A stretch of 64,000 nt of DNA from Sanguinoderma infundibulare (taxonomy: Eukaryota; Basidiomycota; Agaricomycetes; Polyporales; Polyporaceae): the NCBI GenBank assembly GCA_032821775.1, contig JAVLRN010000005.1, forward strand, positions 3,720,001 through 3,784,000, read 5' to 3'. This document shows, in pieces, positions 55,711 to 64,000 of this stretch. A model generated the notes under the pieces. That model was not told the origin of the DNA. It was given only the letters and a program-made list of their open reading frames with translations, and searched no databases. Position numbers and translations under genes: made by a program. How positions within the stretch are numbered: position 1 is the stretch's first letter; each line of letters begins with the position of its first letter.

Positions 55711-57757
55711 TCGTCAGACGTACCCGCGCAAGATCGCGTCGCCCGACGGCGCGCTCTCGCTCTCTGACGCTCTGGAGGGTCCGATCTTGTGCCAGACTTC
55801 CGAGGGGGGTAGTCGTAAGAGGGCTCCGTGCACAGCTGGAAGCGTATTGTGAATGTTGTCGTGCGTTGCCTAGCAAGCGAACCCGGGTGGCCACCCGCCG
55901 CATACATGTGTTCAAGCCGCTGCAGCGACCACACAGATACCTGGGACGATTGTAGGTCAGATAACTGATGGAACAGGACGGAAGGCCCGGAATCACATAC
56001 CAAAATGGTACATCCCGTGCCCGCACGGTACCGGCGATCAGCGTGACCTCGAAACGCCACCACAAAGGTGCCGAGTCGACCACCGCTTCACGGTGGACAT
56101 CGCCGCGTCCTCCGGAGGCATGTGCGCGATTCCTGCAACATGAAAGTCACAACTATCCGTTAGTACGAACGCAAATAGCACAGAATACGATTTCGGAATA
56201 GACTTACAATGCAATGGGTTGCCCAGGGCTTCACAGATGGGTGTTGCGGGTATGGCGCAGCTGGGATGGAGAGAAAGGGAGGAACGGACGACTCGGACAG
56301 GAGCGCGGAGACGATGGCGGGCGGCCTGGCAAGCCCCTCTTGCGCGGCCTGCTTTTATGTTAGCTCTGGCGCCATAATCTCGCCTCACCTGCCGCTAACC
56401 CTTCCGACACAACCCGGTCTCCAGGAGCGACTTTCGCGCGAGCACCGTCTCCCACGAAGACGTATTTCAAGTCCTCTCCCGCTTCGTGTTCATCCGAATC
56501 GCCAAATTTGACCCTGCTCCCGTCTCACCCTTGGGTTTCACAAAGCCATCAGGGACGTTCGCGCCACGGTTTGTTTCCTCACAGCGGCATTTTTGGCATG
56601 GGCTACAGCTTGCAGTTCGACGTGGAGGGGCACGTCGAAGAGGTCAGTCAGTTGCTACTTCCGCCAATTGGTTTCTGTTGTATCGTGTCTGTAAGGTCCC
56701 TGGTAAAGTCGAAGGTCGGGTCACTAACCTCGTTCCCCGACGCGCAGCGCGGATGGAGACAACATTCTAGAACACTGCGACGGCCGCGGACAATTCGTGC
56801 CGTGTGCGCGTTGACACATGCGTCCGTCCCTGGGGGTCCATTCTCAAACTAAATTGGAACTCACCTTCCGTGCCGCCCAATATCGCTTGTGCGACAAATT
56901 TCTGACGGGAGTGCACAACTACGGCCATTCTGGACATTGCCTGGACTTGTCAGGGCCGCTGTTTTGCTGCACGCAGCCAAGAAGTCATAAGATTCGCTTC
57001 GGGGGCCGTCCACGACATAGCCCTGGAAACATTGATGAGAGGTCTGGAAATGCGCAACCGCCAGCAGCCGCGTCCGGAGTGGGCGCCGTGGACGTCGTCA
57101 GACAGCCTATTCGTGACCTGGATTGGTATCAGTCCTGTCCAACGCTGCGATCAAAATCGAACCATGTACGCACCCCACGAAATGAGCTGTGATCAGCGAT
57201 TGGAATGGCGCGCCCTTTACACCACACTGTTGGGGAGGAACGGTGCGCTGATTGGGAGGACCCGGAGGAATATTGCGACCGGCTGGAGGCATGGGGACGC
57301 TTGCATTCCTGACACGCCGATGATCGTGAGCAGAACGAGCACTGCGGGGGACACACGGGGATTTCGAGCACAGGCGTCTCAACACGCGCCAGCCAGACAT
57401 CTAGATCTCGTACACAACGTAAGCATGGACGGTACGCATCAAACACAATTTCGCTTACCGTGGCGGAACTCCAGAGAACTTGGCGGGAGGAATTTGAGTT
57501 AAGCTACGCGGGTGTGTACTGTTGATCTCGCTTGTACCTGCTTGACAACGCCCTGGGGCGATCTACGATCAAGGCGTGAGCATGATACTTGCCCGAACAC
57601 CGAGATCCTTACTCGATGTACCGAGATCCAATCGTTTGGCTGGATGCCATGGACCGGGCGTTTCATTCGATGACTATGATGACATTACGAACATTATTAT
57701 GGCTAGACTCGCACAGAAGTACTCACCCGAGGAGCGGACGCGCACCTCGAAACTCCG
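55711..57757. other. Unassigned region
   Basis: I find no supported gene. The 5' end of the P450 relic may extend into 55,711-56,200, but no membrane anchor is clear. A coding-like frame at about 57,640-57,755 (DDYDDITNIIMARLAQKYSP) is unrecognised and abuts copy 3 of the acidic gene. Confidence 0.4.
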
Positions 57758-58925
57758 ATCGCGGTGTCGCAACACCATGTGCGCGACGAGGTGGGCGATC
57801 GTCTTCGTCCACCCCTTGCCTCCGCCAACGAGCGGCGGCAGACCCTCCATACGCAACATCGGGGCATGCATCTTGAAGTCGAGCAAGGCCCCAATCTCCT
57901 TGGACCGCTGTTCCTGCAGCTTGCGCGTACGATGCGCCTCAGCGTGCATGTTCATGACGGAGTGAAGCTCGCGCTTGCGAAGGCGCTTCTCGGCAGCGTC
58001 GGTACGACAGGGTCCGTCTCCATTGCATCCGCGTCGGCAGATGGAGGGAGGAGCGCGCTCGCGACCGCGGTGATCCGCTCACTCAGCTCGGCCTCGGCCA
58101 TGCGTGCCGCACGTTCCTCGGCCAGAGCGTTCTTGCGAAGAGCGCGGAGGGTGAGGAATTCGTCGACCTCGACGTTGGCCGATTCCGGATCCAGTTGGAT
58201 GTCGAGAAAGCCCAAGTCGTCCAGTGACGGGGAGCGTGCGAGTGGTGGATCCGACTGCAGGAACAACTCGAAGCCGCCCTGAGGTTCCAGCACACCGCCA
58301 AGAAGCGAGGGTGAGATCGGGCGTTCCAGAAACATGGAATGATCCTCGTCTTCGCACTCGGGGAGAAGGGGATGTGGTGGGTGCAGAGATGCCGGAAGGT
58401 CTGCCATATCGTACATGTCAAGAATGTTCGAATGGGGGGATTGAAGCACAGGTGTAAGGCATACTTGTTTACGGAGGAGTGTGGGGTCGTGAAGATCGTT
58501 GAGAGGTCGTCTGCGAGGAGGTGGTGGTGGCAACTCTGCAATGTCACCGTCCTCGGAAGGCATCACAGTGTCGGAGTATTCAGAGTCGAGATCCGCAGAC
58601 GGGGGACGCAGGAGGGACGAATGGGAGAAGGGGAAGAAAGGATCGTGGTCCTCCAGAAGAGGTGCGGACGGGTTCGAGGCAGGTGGCTCACCAAAGGACG
58701 GTTCCCCGTGGAACCAATGGGGCACACATTGGTCGAAAGGAATCTCGACAGGCGACAGTGGAGAGGGCTGTTGTACACGTAGCGCATGATGGAGAGGAAA
58801 GCCAAGCGACAAGATGAGTCCGGGCAGCTCAAGAGAAATCTCGATAGGCTTCGGAGAGGATGGAGGGAAAAGTATATCGACCAACGCATGGCTGGGGCTG
58901 TACGTCCAGTCCATAGCAGGGCCGG
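57758..58925 (-). pseudogene. Acidic disordered-protein gene, truncated copy 3
   Basis: This copy matches the intact gene from GSAMDWTYSPSHTLVD (about residue 280) to HMVLRRRDRS. It lacks the N-terminal third and the last 45 or so residues. The frame is open for most of its length, but a one-base loss near 58,010 (VVPTLP in place of VVLDAT) shifts the end. The upstream junction at about 58,925 lies only 45 bp from the stop of a shugoshin relic. Its break points differ from those of the copy inside the hAT element, so the two truncations are separate events. Confidence 0.85.
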
Positions 58926-58969
58926 AAACTTCAGCCACAAGAAACCCGACGTTGAACGTAGTGTGGGGG

Positions 58970-60435
58970 CTATACAGCCATACTGTGTCGTCGGATGTCG
59001 TCGCCTTCGACCCAGCGTGCACCCGATACCTGTGCACTTCGCCGTCGGCCGTCCACGTTGCCCCACGTACCGGTGCCAAGACCGCCGAATTCGGCATCAG
59101 CCTGTGTCCCCTGGCTCTCCAGCAGCACATATCTTCTTCCACTTCGCTGTACCTGTGGAGATGGATTCGGGATCAGCATCTGTAGCACTGTTCGACGACG
59201 AGGATTGTGAAGAAAGTGGTGGACGATCCTCATGGACTCCTGAGGTGGAAGAGCGTTTTGATGCAGCGTTTGGTGGTGGTGGGATGGGATCGGGCTTCCA
59301 CAATTCCCTTCAGTAAATGTTAGACGGTATAGACAGATCGGACACTTACGTGTTGGGCTTGGGGTCCGTGTAGTTGATGCTCTTGCGTACTCTATGCTCG
59401 TGTCCGGCCGTGGAGGGCTCCGGTTCGGACTGAGTTGGCGGCACAACGGGGCTCGAGGAGCGCAGAATGGGCAGATGAGAAGAGGGCTCGGACACAGGCG
59501 CGGGCGCGGATGTCAGCGTAGAGAGGAAGTTCCGCATAGAGGTGCTCGCCAAGCTCGTGGCAATGCGGGCTCATCAACGTCCGGTGTCCGCTCGCAATCT
59601 GTGTCATGCAGAGTTTGTGAGACACCGTGGCCTGCAAGGGTTTCACGTCTGCTGTACGCACCAGATGTGGTTGTCCAGCAGAGGCAGCGTCGAGCGGCTC
59701 GCTTGGGCGTTGGTCATGTCCTTGAACTTCGACTTGCTCCCCTCTGTAACCTCCGCTGGTTCTTCCGTAACCCGCTTCTTGCGCTCGCGAGGTCACGGAA
59801 TCTCGGTATACACGTCCGCATCAGACTCGCACGCCCGATCGCCCTCCTTGTTCTTCCGCTTCGTGATGCTCTGGAGAATAGCCTCAACCTCGTCTTCATC
59901 AGGCTCAGCATTCGCCAGATCATCCCCCTCCAAGGCCTTCCGTATGGGCGACTCGGGAACAGGGCTGGGTGGGCGATCGCGGCCATCTGCGATAGTCGCT
60001 GTGATGGCCAAAGTCGTCAAGATCCCACGCTGTCGCCGCGAGGATCGTCGCTTTCCAGTCTTGCGTAACCGGTCGTCGAAATCGAATTCTATTACGTCGA
60101 TAGCGGGTCGCGATGGCGCTTTGGATGGGGAAACCGAAAGACGGCTCGTGCTGGACGATCATGCCTTGGACTTAGTGCGCTTCTTCGGCAGTATCGGGCT
60201 AGACTCGGGTAGTTCATCCAGGTCAATATCTGCCGGAGATGACTGATTCGGCTCCTCATGTTCGAAGAGCACTGGGATCGTCAGTGGGCAGGCAATGCGG
60301 TTACATGGTGGAGAGACTTTGGGATCAGGAATGAGATATCTGGCGTGTGGTGGAGGATGAACTTCGGGGGTTGTCGAACGGCCATGAGGTACACCAAAAG
60401 ATTTCCAGATGAGCCCCAACTGTTTCATGAGGGAG
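58970..60435 (-). pseudogene. Shugoshin relic without its N-terminal coiled coil
   Basis: On the minus strand: SLMKQLGLIWKSFGVPHG (about 60,430), a Pro-rich part, DLDELPESSPILPKKRTKSK (about 60,170), SPVPESPIRKALEGDDLANA (about 59,960), STLPLLDNHIW then ASTSMRNFLSTL, and the SGO C-terminal motif HRVRKSINYTDPKPNT (59,390-59,346). A 50-bp intron and ELWKPDPIPPPPNAASKRSS follow; the end is QADAEFGGLGTGTWGN to RRHSMAV at 58,970. The RKSxNYxxPKxNT motif and following KPDP are typical of shugoshin, the protector of centromeric cohesin. The N-terminal coiled coil that binds PP2A is missing; the + strand gene at 60,565 begins where it should be. A frame change near 59,560 suggests decay. Confidence 0.65.
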
Positions 60436-60564
60436 TGCGTCTGACGGGGGCTGTGATCGCAACATATCGTGGCCAAAAGGCCTCGGATTTATTTGATACA
60501 CTTACAGCAGTGCGCTATCATCTTCAAAGTTAACCTCCTCACTCTGTCTGTGCGCACGTACACC

Positions 60565-61203
60565 ATGCCTCCCGTTCGAGACCATGCTGCGAACCCTGCG
60601 AGTCCGTGTGGACATGAACGGGCGTACTCGACTGCCCTTGCAAAGCTCAAGGGCGCGCTCAGGGAAAAAGCGACAGGAAAGCTCAGTACGTACTTTTCAA
60701 TCCATGCAAAGCGCGACTCTGTCTGACAAGGCATGCAAGGACAACTCACCGGGAATCCCAAGGCGAAGATGCACTGGTCGAAAAAGGGCTACGCCCTTGG
60801 TGTCGTCGTCCGCAGCGGCCACCATCTTCGTTCATGGCCGACGTACGCGAACATACCATTCGCAGACCCCAGCGCGATTCCCGGCGGGCAGCCCGCCCTG
60901 CGCTTCCTCCTCGCGCTCTGGGACGTTGGTATCCTCCGCTTCGAGCCGGCGACAGACGAGGACATCGACCTCGCCCGTCGTAACCCAGACGCAGTCTTGC
61001 CGGGTACGCTGCCAGTTCTCCCGGCTCCGTTCTGCTGGGGACCGTTTGGGCGGAACGACATCGGCCTCGGTCGCGCCCGCCCGAAGACAAATCCGTTCGG
61101 CCTCACGCTGAGGCACCCGAAGAACGGCCCAAAGACTCCGAAGCTTTTGCTTGACTCGGACGGTGAAGATGGCGAGATTGATGAGGCAGAGGCGGAGCTC
61201 TAG
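60565..61203 (+). CDS. Small hypothetical basidiomycete protein
   Basis: ATG 60,565 opens an exon (MPPVRDHAANPASP, then AYSTALAKLKGALREKATGK) that ends at a GTACGT donor (60,686). After a 54-bp intron the frame resumes at 60,740 and runs to the stop at 61,203, giving about 194 aa. The central part KMHWSKKGYALGVVVRSGHH, GGQPALRFLLALWDVGILRF and an acidic end DSDGEDGEIDEAEAEL are visible. I recall similar KxxW..KGY...VV..G proteins in other Agaricomycetes, but no function. No lesions seen. It begins next to the truncated 5' end of the shugoshin relic, facing the other way. Confidence 0.7.
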
Positions 61204-62010
61204 CGAGAACGAGGCGGATCGCGACGCAGTATCAAGTAGCTAGTAGTAGCCGAGAGTCTCGTTCTGATGACGAGACACAAGCAGGCGAGAGTGTCACAAA
61301 TCATCAAGTATATGCGAATGGCCGCCGTGAGCGTGGCAGATGGTGAAGCGGTTGTGGTGGTCAAGAGCAAGCCGAGGGGATGACGCATGATTCATGACTG
61401 GCTTCCTAGAATGGCAGGTGCAGGCGTCTCGAGCTTGGTGGCGCGGCGCGTCTCGAGTCCGTCTGCTCGCACTTAACGTTAACCTTCATTAATCATTGTC
61501 GATGTATCAGAAACCATTCGTGGAAGCTGCAGGACTTCGAGAACCTTCACTGACCGCTTTTCCCCTGCAACAGAACCACCCAACCTTGACAGGTGAGCTG
61601 CTCGCTTTCTGCCCATGTTGTGTCATTGTATGCACAGCGGTGTACATTGTGCTGACGTCCTGCTGACCCATGCTCTGAAAATTCCAGCCAAAAATTGTCC
61701 CATTTGCTGCAGTTCGAGGTGCCAAAAATTCTATTGGTCGCAAATCCAATTGTGTTGTCAGGGTCCATAGCGAAGATGGTCTCCGCGTCCGCGCTGCCGG
61801 TGGGTTTCCCATATCACTGTAATATCTCTCGCGTAACTGACTTGGATATTTGGTGGGCAGATGTCAGAGTAAACAATTTCCGCTGTCCATCCGTCCCGTC
61901 ACTCGCCCACCCGCCCATTCTCCTCCTTCCCGTCTCCACAAACATCCTCTCTGCCCCGCTACACATCCTCCTCACATGCTCATCGTCCAAGCCATCCAAG
62001 CTCGAAGCCG
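61204..62010. other. Unassigned region
   Basis: A minus-strand frame at about 61,770-61,550 (NTIGFATNRIFGTSNCSKWD) is protein-like but not recognised. Nothing else is supported. Confidence 0.35.
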
Positions 62011-62154
62011 CACATCACTGTGCCAATCATCGACACAACCAGCCTCGCGAACCTCGAGGACATCCTGGGCTCGCTCAACATGAAGCCAACCGGGGACGAG
62101 ATCAAGCTCGTGGAGGAGGAGTACCGGCCGTCGGCTGTTCCTGGGCACGTTTGA
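62011..62154 (+). pseudogene. Aldo-keto reductase C-terminal fragment
   Basis: Forty-seven codons read HITVPIIDTTSLANLEDILG, then LNMKPTGDEIKLVEEEYRPS and end VPGHV with a stop. This matches the C-terminal signature of fungal aldo-keto reductases (PIIGTTS..NLEDIL, EEE..LEEPY.P). The catalytic Asp, Tyr, Lys and His lie far upstream in the family and no matching exons are seen in the preceding 2 kb, so it is a gene scrap. The nucleotide-binding Gly after PII is Asp here. Confidence 0.6.
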
Positions 62155-63714
62155 GCGACGGTACGATGCACGGTGCAGAACGATGATGATGAGACTGTTT
62201 GTGGACACCTGGGCCACGGTGAGTCGATTGCAAGTCGATTGCAGCCCATTCGACCCTCGAGCGCTGGGACTGATCTGTTCTCGGCAGTTTGCGGGCACCG
62301 CTTTGAACGTTCAACACGTCTCTCTCTTCTCTCCACTCCCATCGCCTGCAGCCCGCCAGGATATGCCAGCATGCTGAGACCGTCTACGCCGACAAGCAGG
62401 ACCAGAACGAGCGCATGATGCAGGAGCTCACCACCCTCCATGCTTCGCTTACAGTCCCGCGTAGTACTTTCCCTCGGACGGCTCTATTCGGATTCGGTGT
62501 AGTGTCGATTGGGGGTGATCCCGGCGAGTATATGCGCAGGTGAGCGGTGCCTATTTGTAAACTCTGTGGCACGTTAACTTATTTTCATTCCACCCATTTC
62601 CCTCAGTCTTCTTCGGGCCCTCCTCAGAGTTGTTATCGGAGGCCGCTGTCGAGCTCCTGGGCCGTGCTTTTCCAAGTCTCCCGGCCCGGTCGCGTGGATG
62701 ACCGCGATCTTCCGCAGAACGTCTCGGAGTTGTCCGCGTCTGACCCGTTGGACGTGGCTCTGCGGCTGTCGAGCAGCGAGCAGCGAGCAGCGATTGTGAG
62801 CTCGCTCGAGCCTCTCTGGCCTCTGGCTCCCGGATGCCCGGGCCCGCACTCCGTCCCGGCCTTCCGTTGACTTTTCTGGTGCACACCGCTCCCAGGCCAC
62901 TTCCCCCGCCCATTTTTCGAAGATTGCTCTCCGACTCTCCGGCTTTGTCGAGGAAGCAGGCAGCTCCCCTGGCAATGGTGGCCATCCGTTCGAGGTCTGG
63001 GCGATTGCCATCGTCTACGATGGTTCGTGGATGATGTCGTCCGGATTAGCTTGATTCTGACCGTTCTTTTTTTGCAGAGAGTTGTTCCGTACACAGGCGA
63101 GTAGGCGGATGTCCACAAGGTTGGCTACGACGACATTGGTTGATGCAAGTCCGGCGACCTTGTACACATCGCTCGCTCCCCGTGTTAGGCCCCCACGGGG
63201 TATCCTCATGTACGGTCCTGCTCTGACGTGATCCCTCTCCTCCATATCAGCATGCGGCACACAATGGCGAGACGTCTTGATGCCGGTCTTGATCTGGGGT
63301 GCGTTAGGCAGAGGCTTTGGCTCATTGGTGCGTTCTGTCGTTTGACGGTGTCACGCGCAGAGCTGAAGGATCGCGATTGGGGCGCACAGCTCAACCGGTT
63401 TACGCACGAAATCCACCCCGCCCTACGTGATGCGCGGCAAGGCCGATTTGCCGTCGGTTTCATCTAAAGAACGCGTGAGTACCGCAGCATACCACATATC
63501 CACCGCCTCAGGCCTCGCCTGCCTTCCTGTCGCAGCGCCGCAGCGTCTTCCTACAGTTTTCTCGCGAATATTTCCACCGCCTCTGCCCTCATACTTAAAG
63601 AGCCGGGGTCCACCTCATTTACTCCACTGCATATCGAGTTTCGCCTCTCCCTCTGCCTGCGCCACCGCCGCGGTGCTCTCCTCTGTTTTCTTCGACATAG
63701 CCAGTCTTCTGAAC
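62155..63714. other. Unassigned region
   Basis: Short coding-like frames occur at about 62,363-62,545 (VYADKQDQNERMMQELTTLH) and 63,270-63,467 (LKDRDWGAQLNRFTHEIHPA). Neither is recognised. They may be scraps of genes similar to the other relics in this half. Confidence 0.35.
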
Positions 63715-64000
63715 ATGAACGAACCGACAAGCCTCGTACCTGCTGCATTCCTCAACACGAAAGTCTTGGAGATGGTCAGCACTGAAGTGAACTGTGGTGT
63801 CATCGGTGCGTGGCGCAGTGTGGCGTGCTGTACGTGTGCTTACACTGCGACTGCCAGAATATTTTGTCGACGTGCTCATCGCTGCGGTCGCGCGCGTCAT
63901 AATCGCGTGGCGGTATACGGCAGCGTTCCAGCTGAAGACCCTCGTCCTCATGCGCTGCGTCACCGACTACATCACCCGCGGCCTTCTCGACGCGCACACC
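63715..64000 (+). CDS. Partial gene start, possibly cyclin-like
   Basis: ATG 63,715 opens MNEPTSLVPAAFLNTKVLEM and continues to an exon end at 63,805 (GTGCGT donor). After a 52-bp intron the frame continues EYFVDVLIAAVARVIIAWRY and VTDYITRGLLDAHT to the edge of the window. The N-terminal layout (LVPAxxxxxxVLEM, then EYxVD) is reminiscent of Pho80-type cyclin-like proteins of basidiomycetes, but this is weak. Both splice sites keep the frame, so a real gene is likely. Confidence 0.45.
   Translation, partial: MNEPTSLVPAAFLNTKVLEMVSTEVNCGVIGAWRSVACCTCAYTATARIFCRRAHRCGRARHNRVAVYGSVPAEDPRPHALRHRLHHPRPSRRAH

Noticed and set aside
57952..59142. A continuous 396-codon minus-strand frame as one gene
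   Set aside because: Its first 70 codons read the shugoshin end in a wrong frame; only the part below 58,925 matches the acidic gene. The frame is a chance fusion at the junction.
1..64000. CRISPR arrays, bacterial operons, rRNA or tRNA genes
   Set aside because: The genes are eukaryotic with spliceosomal introns. No regular spacer arrays or rRNA were seen. tRNA genes could not be searched systematically by eye and none was noticed.

Overview
The window looks like nuclear DNA of an Agaricomycete, probably a wood-decay polypore relative. Coding exons are GC-rich, introns are short (about 45-65 bp, GT...AG), and the genes are fungal: an S53 sedolisin, a TMEM19/DUF92 membrane protein, a C2-domain protein, a P450 and shugoshin. 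Transposon families typical of basidiomycetes fill the middle. Bacterial features such as operons and ribosome binding sites are absent.

Layout. 1-6.2 kb is host DNA: the 3' part of a secreted sedolisin protease, a C2-domain gene and a DUF92 gene. 6.3-40.5 kb is a nest of mobile elements. The outermost layer is a large transposase-like gene on the minus strand, split into 6,283-11,283 and 40,080-40,547. It is interrupted by a Ty3/gypsy retrotransposon (11,284-40,079, LTRs of 945 bp each). That element holds an extra LTR inside gag (36,755-37,742), and a 16.4-kb hAT DNA transposon sits inside its RNase H domain (16,885-33,330; 17-bp perfect TIRs; 8-bp perfect target duplication GTCAGTAT). 40.5-48.2 kb is AT-richer and mostly unassigned. 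48.2-64 kb is a host segment full of duplicated and broken genes: an intact acidic disordered protein, a pseudogene copy of the C2 gene in inverted orientation, a P450 relic, a second truncated copy of the acidic gene, a decayed shugoshin, a small hypothetical gene, an aldo-keto reductase tail and the start of a further gene.

The most striking object is the hAT element. Between its termini it carries its own transposase (24.3-28.3 kb) and recognisable pieces of at least seven host genes on both strands: the acidic gene, a questin-oxidase-like gene, a WD40 protein, glycogen phosphorylase, pantoate-beta-alanine ligase, a LanC-like protein and TATA-binding protein (twice). Several pieces keep their introns, so they were taken up as DNA and not as mRNA. 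This fits a gene-fragment-collecting (Pack-type) hAT element of unusual size.

A second theme is decay by C-to-T change at CpG. The two gypsy LTRs differ almost only by transitions, many at CpG. Nonsense codons in gag and pol, the loss of an Asp in the RT motif, and the mismatched 4-bp target duplications are all explained by the same change. Coordinates of pseudogene exons are approximate. Family names come from motifs recognised by eye, with no database search behind them.
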